This document shows, one piece after another, positions 26,787 to 35,434 of a DNA stretch of 64,000 bases. The notes under the pieces were generated by a model, which was not told where the DNA came from, made no database searches, and was given only the letters and a program-made list of their open reading frames with translations. A program made the translations under genes and the position numbers. This DNA is from Pseudomonadota bacterium (GTDB lineage: Bacteria; Pseudomonadota; Alphaproteobacteria; Rhizobiales; Rhizobiaceae), in contig JAEXYH010000099.1 in the NCBI GenBank assembly GCA_023451735.1, positions 62,001-126,000 of the forward strand, written 5' to 3'. Position 1 is the first letter of the stretch. Every line of letters starts with the position of its first letter.

Positions 26787-27251
26787 TCAGTAAGGTGAAT
26801 AGCATTGCTGGCGCGGTCCATTGAATGGCTGGAACGTGTTGTCGCTCGCACGATAGGAGCGGTATCGGGCGAAGCACCAATCGACATGGCTATCAGTATT
26901 TAGATACCTTGGAGGTGGCGCATACCGCGGCTGCTGAGACTGCACGATCGCGCCACCAATAATGGCACCGGCTGCAAGGCCGCCGATTACGGCTGCTGTT
27001 TTGGATCGGTCATGACGACGGTGATGGTGCCACGAGGGGCGACCGTAATATCGGTCACGGTGATAGCGATGCCTATGATGACCCCGCCAATGGCGTCTGT
27101 CTGCTCGCCACCTGCGGTCGCCATTCCATTGAACCTTTTCGACAGACTGCGGCGCATGCAGCTGGATGGCCCCGAAGGTCGGCAACGCCTGCACCGGCGT
27201 CGTCCCAGAAAGGGCGGTTATCATAGCGACCAGGAAAACGATTATCTTTTT
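26787..27251 (-). CDS. BA14K-family protein
   Basis: A 154-residue exported protein. A signal peptide (MKKIIVFLVAMITALSG to PVQA) is followed by a very basic, His/Arg/Tyr-rich stretch (RRHWRGHHRHRYHRDRYYG), then a glycine-rich hydrophobic segment (AAVIGGLAAGAIIGGAIV). The C-terminus HVDWCFARYRSYRASDNTFQ is the hallmark of the BA14K family of Rhizobiales. The ATG at 27251 has AAGGAG seven bases upstream. The family includes a Brucella immunoreactive antigen with lectin-like properties; the role here is unknown. Confidence 0.85.
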   Translation of the reverse strand, partial: KKIIVFLVAMITALSGTTPVQALPTFGAIQLHAPQSVEKVQWNGDRRWRADRRHWRGHHRHRYHRDRYYGRPSWHHHRRHDRSKTAAVIGGLAAGAIIGGAIVQSQQPRYAPPPRYLNTDSHVDWCFARYRSYRASDNTFQPFNGPRQQCYSPY

Positions 27252-27399
27252 CATATTACTACTCCTTGAATGGGCAAGAGGGTCTGATCCGCCTGGCAAG
27301 GAAGGAACGCCTCAATTGGCGACGTCGAAGAGCTTGTTTTGGGCGTCTGTGGGCTGGCGGAGGATCATTCCAGGTGGTTTTTTTTAGGCTCTATCCCTG

Positions 27400-28557
27400 T
27401 CAATCCTCGAAAAATCCGGGATCGATTTTCGCAAGAACAGAATAGGCGGCTTCGATGCGCGCCGAGTTTGGCCAGAACCGATTGGCAAGGATTACAATTC
27501 CTGTACCGCGCCCGGGCTGAAACAGCGCATAAGCTCCGAATCCGCTCGTTGATCCTGTTTTCGATAAGGTCGCGATCATCTCGGCCGGCACATGCAAGCT
27601 CGGGGGGGCGATCTTGTTCGCCTTCAGGACGAATTCTGGGTCAATTCCCTGGAATAGATCGGTTCGCCGTGCCGGAGCCCGATAGAGCTCCCAACCCAAG
27701 CCCTGATGCATTTGACGAACCTGATAGACCGGAGATCGCGCTGCGGTAAGAGCCGTTCTCAACGGGCCCTCAGATCGCTCGGGATCCACGGACGCTTCAA
27801 TGAAGCGAAGTAGATCAGCTGCAGTCGTTTTGATGCCGTACGCTTCCTGATCGAATACTCCGGGCGTAACCCGCACCGGCGTATTGTCGCTCGTGTAGCC
27901 CTGCGCATACGATTCCAGGCGATCTTCGGGAACTGTAAGAAACGTATCCGACAGCTTCAGCGCCTTGATCACCTTATCATCGAGGAGTGAGGCAAAGGAC
28001 GCGCTGACGCTTTTCGCCGCCAGATAGCCAGACAGTCCCATGGACGTATTCGAATAAAGGCGGCTGGAGCCGATTTCGGCAGTGGGCTTGAAGCCTTTAT
28101 AATAGGCGAGGAAATTCTGTTCGTTGACGTCCGTGGGGAACTGGAGCGGAAGGCCTCCGGCCACATAAGTGTGAAGATCAAGGAGCGAGGCCGCTCCAAG
28201 CGGGCTTTGCGCGAGTTCCGGTAGAATCTCTCTTACCTGGGTGTAGAGATCAACCGAGCCCTCGGCTTGAAGGCGTGCGAGTAATGTTCCTGTGAATGGT
28301 TTGGATAACGAACCGATCTCGAACAGTGTTTCGTCGTTTACCGGCGCGGCCGTTTCACGGGATGAAACCCCATAGTGGAAGATATGGTGATGGCCATCGT
28401 GTAGGATCCCGATCGAAAGGCCCGGGATTTGATGCTCTGCCATTAGAGGTTCTGCCACCGAGCCAATTTTCGAGTGCAGATCCTCTTCAGATGCTGCCGA
28501 CCCGATCGACAAACCAACCCCGACGAGAAGAGCGATAGTGTTCAGATAAATGCGCAT
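27400..28557 (-). CDS. ampC: Class C (AmpC-type) beta-lactamase
   Basis: A 385-residue periplasmic serine beta-lactamase. A signal peptide covers about residues 1-23 (ending GSAAS). All three active-site motifs are present: S83-L-S-K86, Y168-S-N170 and K333-T-G335. Segments characteristic of AmpC are also seen, such as AGGLPLQFP and, near the end, GIVILANRFWPNSARIEAAY. It hydrolyses beta-lactams such as cephalosporins. No adjacent ampR is present. An OmpR-type two-component system lies about 300 bases behind its start on the same strand, so inducibility by the usual AmpR route is not evident here. A distantly related esterase cannot be excluded. Confidence 0.88.
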   Translation of the reverse strand: MRIYLNTIALLVGVGLSIGSAASEEDLHSKIGSVAEPLMAEHQIPGLSIGILHDGHHHIFHYGVSSRETAAPVNDETLFEIGSLSKPFTGTLLARLQAEGSVDLYTQVREILPELAQSPLGAASLLDLHTYVAGGLPLQFPTDVNEQNFLAYYKGFKPTAEIGSSRLYSNTSMGLSGYLAAKSVSASFASLLDDKVIKALKLSDTFLTVPEDRLESYAQGYTSDNTPVRVTPGVFDQEAYGIKTTAADLLRFIEASVDPERSEGPLRTALTAARSPVYQVRQMHQGLGWELYRAPARRTDLFQGIDPEFVLKANKIAPPSLHVPAEMIATLSKTGSTSGFGAYALFQPGRGTGIVILANRFWPNSARIEAAYSVLAKIDPGFFED

Positions 28558-28850
28558 TCACACTCCATTCGGGACCAAACGACGAGCTTTCAGGAAGATG
28601 TCTGCATCACTCGATAAAGCGCTTTCCGAGATAGTCATGGACGCCCAAAATTACGGGAACGTTACGTCCGACGAGCGGAATTGGGGTGATTTGCAGACGG
28701 TTGACCTGTAACCGTTGATGTCAACATCGAACTGCCGCGATTGGTCTTAGCTTGTAGTGGGCCGTCGCGCTGCACGAGGCAACCGGCAATGCGTTATTTC
28801 GATCAGCGGCGGGGAAAGGGCCAGAGATGGCGCGCGATGGAGGGCTACAT

Positions 28851-30227
28851 CTAGTATTCTTGACGATGTACTTTGAGCCGTAGGGCATTGCGCCATCTAA
28901 TGACAAACACACTGCCTTGGCCGGGTGAGGACCTTAGCTCAATAAAGCCGCCATGCCTCTCGATGATCTCATTCACCATGCTCAAACCGAGACCGGCCCC
29001 GGATCCGTGAGGATTAACGCGGAAAAACGGCTCAAAGATACGTGGATGCAATTCATTTGCTATACCAATACCCTCGTCGGAGATTGAGACCGAGCCGTTG
29101 GTTTCCACCTTCACCGTGATGTCGCCACGTCCGCCTCCATATTGGATTGCATTGCGCACCAGATTGGTAAAGGCGCGGTCCAACGCCTCTTCATCCCCCT
29201 CCATGAACACTTTGAGATCGTCCGAATCGAAGGAAATTTCATAGCCTTCAGATATTGCGAATGGTGCGAGATCAGCAACAACCTTTGACAGAAGGTGGGT
29301 CAAGTCGATTTTCTCTGAGATCGGCTGGTTCTGTCGGTATCGCTCGAGATCTAGGAGTTGGTTGGTGATGGCCGTAAGCCGTTTGATGCTCCTTTGGATA
29401 TGAAGTTTCTCGTCGCTTTGCGGCAAGGTATCGGTACGAACCTGAAGGACGGCAATTGGCGTGCGTAGCTCGTGAGCCGCGTTGACGAAAAATCGCTCCG
29501 TTTTCTCGAACCCGGCGTCGAGGCGATTGAGGGCGAGATTGATTTCCTGGACAACCCGCAACAGCTCTCTGGGCAGCCCGTTTTCATCAACAACGCCACC
29601 GCGGGCCTCGAAATCAACCTTGTTCAAACGGTCAGTCAGTTCCTTGAGAGAACGAAGCGACCATTTCGATACCCAGGGAACACCAACAAGCGTAATCACA
29701 ACGAGTATCAAGGCAGGTATACCTATCGCTATCTGTCCGACGACAAAGGTCAGTTGATATAGGGACATTGCTACGCCGCCGGCCAGAACAGTCGCTTCCC
29801 CTGCCGCCGTCTGAATCTTGTCAATCGTGGCTTGCCGATCTGGAGCATCGACATAACCACGCAGCTCGACGCTGCGAAAATCGTCGAGAAACGCAGCGTT
29901 CTCAGCGATGTCTTTCGGGATCTCGCCGTGTCGAAGGGTTGTGCCATCGGCAAGGCGGACCACAAACCAAGACGTGGGCCATTCATCCATCACTGTTTGA
30001 AGTGCCTGTGTAGGGTGGATCGCGGCATTGCCATTTTGGTCAATTGTAACGGATTTCGAGATTTCCTGCGGGTACCAGGTTGAGGGGACTGCCCCACGAG
30101 GAGAACTCAGGGTCGCGATGTATAGGACGAGCGCGAACGAAGCGATGATGGTGACAAGTTGAAGTGTGATAAAGCCGAGTGTGAAACGCCAGCGCAACGA
30201 ATGGTGGGACATCTTATTTCTGCTCAT
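28851..30227 (-). CDS. Sensor histidine kinase
   Basis: A 458-residue membrane kinase. Membrane segments lie at about 17-39 and 160-185, enclosing a periplasmic sensor of about 120 residues. A linker leads to the HisKA dimerisation helix with His252 in AAHELRTPI. The ATPase domain shows the N box NLVRNAIQYGG, then DEGIGI and GSGAGLGLSMV. It is encoded directly behind the OmpR-type regulator, and the first ATG (30227) overlaps the regulator stop by 14 bases; an ATG at 30212 is an alternative. The signal is unknown. Confidence 0.88.
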   Translation of the reverse strand: MSRNKMSHHSLRWRFTLGFITLQLVTIIASFALVLYIATLSSPRGAVPSTWYPQEISKSVTIDQNGNAAIHPTQALQTVMDEWPTSWFVVRLADGTTLRHGEIPKDIAENAAFLDDFRSVELRGYVDAPDRQATIDKIQTAAGEATVLAGGVAMSLYQLTFVVGQIAIGIPALILVVITLVGVPWVSKWSLRSLKELTDRLNKVDFEARGGVVDENGLPRELLRVVQEINLALNRLDAGFEKTERFFVNAAHELRTPIAVLQVRTDTLPQSDEKLHIQRSIKRLTAITNQLLDLERYRQNQPISEKIDLTHLLSKVVADLAPFAISEGYEISFDSDDLKVFMEGDEEALDRAFTNLVRNAIQYGGGRGDITVKVETNGSVSISDEGIGIANELHPRIFEPFFRVNPHGSGAGLGLSMVNEIIERHGGFIELRSSPGQGSVFVIRWRNALRLKVHRQEY

Positions 30228-30888
30228 GGAGGAAATAGCCCACCCCGCGAATGTTTCTTATGACGATGTCGGCGCCGGCATCCGCCAGCTTGCGGCGGAG
30301 GCGTGACATATTGGCTTCCAGCGAGTTCGACTGAATCTCATCGTCGAACGAATACACACTCTCTTCCAGCGATGACCGCAGTACCGTTCGTCCGAGATTT
30401 TTCAGAAGCGCCTCGATGATTAAAAGCTCTCGTCGAGCGAGGTCCAGCCGAAGATCGTCGACATACAGGTCTCGTGTTGCCCGATCATAACGGACATTCC
30501 CAGCCGTGATCGCGTCCTCCTTGGCGTCAGGCGTACGGCGCGTCACGGCATTCAGGCGAGCTACCAACTCGTCGACTTCGAACGGCTTCGGCAGATAATC
30601 ATCGGCGCCGCCATTAAGCCCCGCAATTCTGTCCTTCGTGGATCCCATGGCGGAGATGATTATTGAACGTGTTGCACTGGCCGTTTGCCGGATGTCGGCA
30701 AGCAATTCGCTACCATCTCCGTCAGGGAGCTGGCGATCGATGAGAACAACATCGTATCGCTCCATGGCAATCGCCTCTCGCGCCATAGCGAGGTCGGCGA
30801 CAGATGCCAGAACGAAATCATGCCTTGAAAGCGCTGTCCGAAGCGCTTCAGCCATTTCGGGATCGTCTTCGACCAGCAGGATTTTCAT
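30214..30888 (-). CDS. OmpR-family response regulator
   Basis: A 224-residue DNA-binding response regulator. The receiver domain has the acidic pair EDD (7-9), phosphoacceptor Asp51 in VVLIDRQLPDGDG and the conserved Lys in LPKPFEVDEL. The C-terminal winged helix ends EANMSRLRRKLADAGAD and IRNIRGVGYFL, as in OmpR/PhoB proteins. It is co-transcribed with the following histidine kinase. Targets are unknown; the beta-lactamase gene downstream on the same strand is one candidate. Confidence 0.92.
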   Translation of the reverse strand: MKILLVEDDPEMAEALRTALSRHDFVLASVADLAMAREAIAMERYDVVLIDRQLPDGDGSELLADIRQTASATRSIIISAMGSTKDRIAGLNGGADDYLPKPFEVDELVARLNAVTRRTPDAKEDAITAGNVRYDRATRDLYVDDLRLDLARRELLIIEALLKNLGRTVLRSSLEESVYSFDDEIQSNSLEANMSRLRRKLADAGADIVIRNIRGVGYFLHEQK

Positions 30889-30892
30889 GTCG

Positions 30893-31166
30893 CTAAATGA
30901 AGTACCTTACGAGGTAGATGATTTCAAAGTCTTCGTAGACCGCGCCCAAGAGAAGGAGCGGGATAACAAGCGTGCAAAGCGAGAAGACCTGCGCGGCGAG
31001 GTCTGCGCGCACGATTCCCGATATCGCGTTCAATACGGCTGGCTGGATTTCCGGAACAAGGACCGTTATTGTCATACCAAACAGGCTGAAAGATGCGGCA
31101 TTAAGGACGATAAACTCAGTTCTGTGGCGGCGAATGAGACTGGCGGCCTCCCGAAAGGGACTTAAC
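30893..31166 (-). pseudogene. Start-less membrane-protein fragment
   Basis: The minus-strand frame from 31166 to the stop at 30893 reads as a coherent hydrophobic protein: a basic start (PFREAASLIRRHRTEF), then FIVLNAASFSLFGMTITVLV and a second membrane segment near VFSLCTLVIPLLLLGAVY. No ATG, GTG or TTG occurs in the first 30 codons. The only candidate start (31075) would cut off the first membrane segment. It ends four bases before the response regulator gene. I read it as the remnant of a membrane protein of unknown family, perhaps once the first gene of this operon. Confidence 0.35.
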
Positions 31167-31332
31167 TTAGGGGTTCTCGATGTTTGTCACTTCGACCGGA
31201 AATGCCTCGAGATTGGGTGTGGATTATCGGTGAGAGGCTGGCGCACCTGCATCCTAAAGCTGATTTGCATCAGCGGACGGTTGCTCAAATAGGTCGGGCT
31301 TAACCAACTCGAGCCTCCCACCAAACCTCAAC

Positions 31333-31638
31333 CTAGTCCCGCTGCCTCTCTCGCCTCATGCGCTCGTGCTGCCTGCGTGCATCTTCCGCCATTACTTGGC
31401 TGAGCCTTGCTGCCTCAAGAGTCCGCAATTGCGCGTCGTCACGGCGCTGCTGCTGCTGGAGCATGCATCCGGTATGGGATGATGATGCGTAACGTGCCCC
31501 CATTGCGGAGCAGGTATCGAGATCGGCATAGCGCTCCTGTTCCGGTGTTTGGCAGCCGGTCAGGATCAGGAGGCCAGCGAAAATCTTGCTGGCATAGAGG
31601 CATTGCCGGACGAGATGATCTGGGGAGGCTTTGCTCAT
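31333..31638 (-). CDS. Small lipoprotein, 101 residues
   Basis: A putative lipoprotein. The signal sequence contains a lipobox with the cysteine in LLILTGC. After the cysteine the protein is hydrophilic and ends in a charged, Arg- and Gln-rich helix (RRDDAQLRTLEAARL to the terminal RRERQRD). The ATG at 31638 has GAAGG before it. I do not recognise a named family; similar small lipoproteins are common in Rhizobiales. Confidence 0.65.
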   Translation of the reverse strand: MSKASPDHLVRQCLYASKIFAGLLILTGCQTPEQERYADLDTCSAMGARYASSSHTGCMLQQQQRRDDAQLRTLEAARLSQVMAEDARRQHERMRRERQRD

Positions 31639-31817
31639 TTGATATACCTTCTTTTTAGGCAAGTCATTCGATTGCGAGAGCGAAGCGCGGTCCCGCCCGG
31701 ACCTTATGGGATTGTACAGTTACGCAGAAATTACATGATCACTTTTGCCGCGCATCCGGGTTCCAGGCATGAGGCGCACAAGTCGGCACGTGAGGTTGAC
31801 CACCTTGCGTCATAGTT

Positions 31818-31993
31818 TACGGGGCGGGCGGCGTTAACCCGCGGCTAAACCACGCCGGCAGCTGCTCCGCCGTCATGGTAAAGGCACGACCGCCTACGGA
31901 TGCGAAGGTCGCCCCATTATTCACAGACAAGACAATGTTCTCGTTCTTCCATCCCGGCCAGATTCGGGAACTGCTGGGGCCGATATATTTGGT
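31818..31993 (-). other. In-frame open reading tail after pqqE
   Basis: Directly after the pqqE stop codon (TGA at 31996-31994) the same frame stays open for 58 codons and reads like protein: KYIGPSSSRIWPGWKN, then ATFASVGGRAFTMTAEQLP, ending at TAA (31820-31818). It has no start codon near its beginning. It may be the remnant of a neighbouring gene fused in frame by deletion, or chance. PqqE already has a normal length without it. Confidence 0.3.
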
Positions 31994-33139
31994 TCACCGT
32001 CCACGATAAACGAAGTCGGGTGGCTCGGCGCAGCTGTCGATTTCGGCCTGCTCCACCAGCAGTTGCCGCATCGGAGAGCGGATACAGACAGGGTCGGTGG
32101 CGAACGCATCGCCGGCGAGCGCCATCGCCTGGCAACGGCAGCCGCCGAAATCGATCGCCTTGCGTTCGCAGGACCGGCAGAGTTCAGGCATCCAGCTGTC
32201 GCCACGATAGGCGTTGAACGCGTCGCTGTCATACCAGATGTCGGCCAGCGTCCTGCCGCGCACCGTCTCGAAATTCAAAGACGGAATGCTTTCGGCCGCG
32301 TGGCAGGGGAGAACCTTTCCGGAGGGCGTGACGTTGAGGCCGGTGCGACCCCAGCCGCCCATACAGGCCTTAGGATAGGTTGAGTGATGGTCGGCCGGAA
32401 CGTAGTCGATGACGATGACGCCTTCCAGCCGATTGCGGGCCTCGTCGACAAAGACGTTAGTCTTCAGCACCTGTTCCTTTGTTGGCATCAGCGCCTTACG
32501 GTTTTTCTCCGCCCAGCCATGGAACTGCACGGTGGCGATTTCGATCCGGCGTGCGCCAAGCTTCACGGCCAGATCCAGCATGTCACCGATTTGGTCCATG
32601 TTCTGCTTGTGGCAGACGGCGTTGACGGTAAGCGGGATGCCCGCCGCATGCGTCCATTGCGCTACCGCGATCTTGCGGTCATAACCGCCCTTGTAGCCGC
32701 CCACCTTGTCGGCCAGTGTCGGTGTCGCCCCCTGGATCGAAAGCTGCAAATGGTCGAGCCCGGCTTCGGAGAGCTCGGCGATCCGCTTTTCGGTGAGCCC
32801 AATGCCAGAGGTGATCAGGTTGGTATAAAGCCCGGCCTCGGCAGCGGCCGCAGTCAATTCCACAAGATCGCGCCGGGCTGCCGGCTCGCCTCCGGAAAGA
32901 TGCAGGTGCAGCACGCCGAGCGCCGCAGCCTGTTGAAAGACCGAAATCCATTCCTCGGTAGAAAGCTCGGCCTTGACGCCGTCCAGTTCCAGCGGGTTGG
33001 AGCAGTAGGGACAGGCAAGGGGACAACGATGCGTCAGTTCGGCAAGCATGGCGATCGGCGCGGGAATGCGGATGAGCCCGGCTACCCCGTCCAGGTTCGT
33101 CCATGCGCTTGTCCGTGAAATGCTGACATGCTCGTTCAC
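31994..33139 (-). CDS. pqqE: PQQ biosynthesis radical SAM protein PqqE
   Basis: A 381-residue radical S-adenosylmethionine enzyme that joins the conserved Glu and Tyr side chains of the PqqA peptide, the first step of pyrroloquinoline quinone synthesis. The SAM cluster motif is C39-PLA-C43-PY-C46. Later come LSGGEPAARRDL and LQLSIQG, typical radical SAM strands. A C-terminal SPASM-type cysteine region follows (CMGGWGRTG, CHAAES, CRSCERK, CRCQAM). It starts with GTG at 33139 sharing a base with the pqqD stop. The protein works with PqqD, which presents PqqA. Confidence 0.95.
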   Translation of the reverse strand: MNEHVSISRTSAWTNLDGVAGLIRIPAPIAMLAELTHRCPLACPYCSNPLELDGVKAELSTEEWISVFQQAAALGVLHLHLSGGEPAARRDLVELTAAAAEAGLYTNLITSGIGLTEKRIAELSEAGLDHLQLSIQGATPTLADKVGGYKGGYDRKIAVAQWTHAAGIPLTVNAVCHKQNMDQIGDMLDLAVKLGARRIEIATVQFHGWAEKNRKALMPTKEQVLKTNVFVDEARNRLEGVIVIDYVPADHHSTYPKACMGGWGRTGLNVTPSGKVLPCHAAESIPSLNFETVRGRTLADIWYDSDAFNAYRGDSWMPELCRSCERKAIDFGGCRCQAMALAGDAFATDPVCIRSPMRQLLVEQAEIDSCAEPPDFVYRGR

Positions 33140-33435
33140 TATTTCAACTCCAGCATCCGGCGCTTGGAAAACTCGACGACGAAGGCAATCACATCTGTGA
33201 GGATCCGCTCTTTTGGCTCCTCGAACGTTACCGAAAATTCCTGCGCGATAGCATCAAGATCGCGTTCCCCGTCGAGCGCCTTGACGATCATCACGGCAAT
33301 CTCGTCGAGCGCCAGCGCCCGTTCCGGCGCCAGAAGCACAGTCTGGCCGCGCACAGGATCTTCCCGCAGACGCACACCGCGGGCAAGCTTTGCCACGGTC
33401 TGCGCCGTGACAGTCACCGCAGAAGGCTCGCTCAT
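33139..33435 (-). CDS. pqqD: PQQ biosynthesis peptide chaperone PqqD
   Basis: A 98-residue protein that binds the PqqA precursor and delivers it to PqqE. The family pattern is seen in LARGVRLREDPVRGQTVLLAPERAL, then ALDEIAVMIVKALDG, and the C-terminal AFVVEFSKRRML. Its start overlaps the pqqC stop as ATGA, and its stop overlaps the pqqE start. Length and position are typical. Confidence 0.93.
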   Translation of the reverse strand: MSEPSAVTVTAQTVAKLARGVRLREDPVRGQTVLLAPERALALDEIAVMIVKALDGERDLDAIAQEFSVTFEEPKERILTDVIAFVVEFSKRRMLELK

Positions 33436-34223
33436 TCGGCCGCTCCCCTGATTGCCTGCTTGCGTACAGGCTGGTCGAGATCGCCGATCACGCCCTCCCT
33501 GCCATCCCAGCCACCCGGCGGTAGGAGTGCCGGCGAAACGTAGGCGCTGTGCAGAGCATCAAGCTGCGCCCAAAGCACGTCGGTCTTGAAGGTTAGTGCG
33601 GCGGCCGCCGCATCCTGCTTTTCCTTCGTGTCCGCATGGTCGAGAACGTAATTTAGGCCAAAAGCGACATCCACCGGCGCCTCGTCGAGACGCTTGCGAA
33701 AATAAGACAGGGCCTCTTCATTGGCAAACGCGTAGTGCTCTATGAGCCCGGCAATCCGGTTCTTGTGGATGGTCGGCGCGAAAAGCTCGGTCAGCGAGGC
33801 GGCGACCGCATCCAGTATCGGCATTTCGCGCACGAAACGCACATAGGCATCGCAGGCAAACGTCGTGCCCGGTAGGACGCCGCGATTGGAGGCGACGTAA
33901 TCCGGATCGAGCCCGACAGCCTCGGCAAGTTTCAGCCATCGGCGTATGCCACCGCCCTCTGCCACGCCGCCGTCATGGTCCTCAATGCGCTTGCGCCAGA
34001 CACGGCGGATCGAAATGTCCTCGCAGCGAGACAGGAAGGCGGCATCCTTCAGCGGTATCCGGCTCTGGTAATAGAAGCGGTTGATGATCCAGGCGCGCAC
34101 CTGCGTGATCGAGCACCGGCCGCCATGCAGCATGCTGTGGAAAGGATGCTTGTCGTGGTAGCGTGCGTCGCCAATGGCGCGCAGGCGGGCTTCGAAATCG
34201 GCTCGGTTTTGTGCTTCAGGCAA
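33432..34223 (-). CDS. pqqC: Pyrroloquinoline-quinone synthase PqqC
   Basis: A 263-residue cofactor-free oxidase that carries out the final ring closure and eight-electron oxidation giving PQQ. Characteristic segments: RYHDKHPFHSMLHGG, INRFYYQSRIPLKDAAF, DHDGGVAEGGGIRRWL and YVASNRGVLPGT. The start is probably TTG at 34223, with GGAG eight bases upstream and an 8-base overlap with the pqqB end. The open frame runs further upstream to 34328, but those codons lie inside pqqB and would make the protein too long. Confidence 0.93.
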   Translation of the reverse strand: MPEAQNRADFEARLRAIGDARYHDKHPFHSMLHGGRCSITQVRAWIINRFYYQSRIPLKDAAFLSRCEDISIRRVWRKRIEDHDGGVAEGGGIRRWLKLAEAVGLDPDYVASNRGVLPGTTFACDAYVRFVREMPILDAVAASLTELFAPTIHKNRIAGLIEHYAFANEEALSYFRKRLDEAPVDVAFGLNYVLDHADTKEKQDAAAAALTFKTDVLWAQLDALHSAYVSPALLPPGGWDGREGVIGDLDQPVRKQAIRGAAE

Positions 34224-35124
34224 GGTCGATCTCCATTCCGTCGTAGCCGACCTCGAAACCAGCGGCAGTGACGGCATTCCGCTCCACGCCATCGCGCCAG
34301 ATCGGGTTGGTATTGTTGATATGAACATAGACCATCCGGCCTACATCGAGTTTCGACAGCACGTCGAGGCTGCCAGTCCCGTTCCCGGTAATCGGCATGT
34401 GCCCCATCCGTTGCCCGGTCTTGATGCCGGTACCAACGCGGATCATCTCGTCGTCGGTAAAGACTGTACCATCGAAGAAGACGAGATCGGCACCGCGGAT
34501 GCGCTCGCAAAGCCAATCGGGAAGCGTCGCACAGCCCGGAATATAATAGGCCCGCTTGCCGTTTGCCGAGAACTCGACACCGATCGTCTGTTCGCCTTCA
34601 AGGCCGAGTTCCGGCTCGCCTTCCTCGAGAAACAGCGCGACCTTACCTGGTACCGCGAAAATCCGCGTCCGGAGCCCGTCGAGCGGCGAAAACTCTTCGT
34701 CGAGCCGGATTACATTCCGCTTGACGACGGCCGGATCGAGCACATGGAATACCGGATTGGCGGCGATCACAGCGCCGATCGCCGACGTAGAGAAGAGATC
34801 GAAGGCCTGCTTTTCGCGCATCGTCAGCAGCCCACCAATATGATCAACATCGCCATTGGTAATAATGACGCTTTTGATCGGGCTATGGCGAAGTGTTTTC
34901 GGATGAAGCTGCGGTGTCTGCTGGATCTGCTGGCGGATGTCGGGAGAGGCATTGAAGATTGCCCAAGTCTCGCCATCGAGACTGACGGCAAGCGACGACT
35001 GCGTCTGCGGGAGAATTCCTGCGGAAGGATCGCGGGCGGCAGAGCAATTGGAACAGTTGCAGTTCCATTGCGGCAACCCGCCACCCGCGGCAGAGCCGAG
35101 CACGAGAAACCGAAGAGCGGTCAT
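34216..35124 (-). CDS. pqqB: PQQ biosynthesis protein PqqB
   Basis: A 302-residue metallo-beta-lactamase-fold protein. Family features: LGSAAGGGLPQWNC near the N-terminus, a cysteine cluster CNCSNC, GDVDHIGGLL (metal site), FFDGTVFTDDE and HINNTNP near the end. PqqB is proposed to hydroxylate the crosslinked PqqA-derived tyrosine. The ATG at 35124 lies 20 bases after the pqqA stop. It is the second gene of pqqABCDE. Confidence 0.95.
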   Translation of the reverse strand: MTALRFLVLGSAAGGGLPQWNCNCSNCSAARDPSAGILPQTQSSLAVSLDGETWAIFNASPDIRQQIQQTPQLHPKTLRHSPIKSVIITNGDVDHIGGLLTMREKQAFDLFSTSAIGAVIAANPVFHVLDPAVVKRNVIRLDEEFSPLDGLRTRIFAVPGKVALFLEEGEPELGLEGEQTIGVEFSANGKRAYYIPGCATLPDWLCERIRGADLVFFDGTVFTDDEMIRVGTGIKTGQRMGHMPITGNGTGSLDVLSKLDVGRMVYVHINNTNPIWRDGVERNAVTAAGFEVGYDGMEIDLA

Positions 35125-35144
35125 GGGGCCCGTGCTCGTCACGA

Positions 35145-35240
35145 TTAGAACAGAACCGGCTCGTCGCCGTCTGCCGGTGCGTAGCGGTTGATTTCCATTC
35201 CACACGATACTTCAACAAACTTCGGTGCAGTCCATTTCAT
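35145..35240 (-). CDS. pqqA: PQQ precursor peptide PqqA
   Basis: A 31-residue peptide starting MKWTAPKFVEVS, with the conserved core GMEINRYAPAD, in which the Glu and Tyr (E-x3-Y) are the residues crosslinked to build PQQ. The ATG is at 35240-35238 and the TAA at 35147-35145. It is the first gene of the cluster. Its high ribosomal output relative to pqqB is expected because it is the substrate. The neighbouring 35241-35434 contains two inverted repeats that may control it. Confidence 0.95.
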   Translation of the reverse strand: MKWTAPKFVEVSCGMEINRYAPADGDEPVLF

Positions 35241-35296
35241 GTCCGAACTCCTATCGTCGTTTTTCAGCGACCGAGGCCGCAGGCTAAAGGTAGTCA

Positions 35297-35355
35297 GGCG
35301 GGTAATGGTTTAAACCCGCCCTCACGAACACGTTATGTGCGCTGCACACAACGTG
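35297..35355 (-). promoter_or_regulatory. Paired inverted repeats upstream of pqqA
   Basis: Two hairpin-forming sequences lie 57-115 bases before the PqqA start. The proximal one has 7-base arms, GGCGGGT (35297-35303) and ACCCGCC (35314-35320), with a ten-base loop. The distal one has 12-base arms, CACGTTATGTGC (35329-35340) and GCACACAACGTG (35344-35355), with one mismatch and a 3-base centre. The second looks like a regulator binding site, and the first could be a leader hairpin. The true transcription start is unknown. Confidence 0.4.
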
Positions 35356-35434
35356 CTTTTGCAAGCGAAGCGAATGACTGACGGATGCAGATCATAAGCC
35401 CACTGCGCTTGGCGACATGAGCGCCAAGACTATG

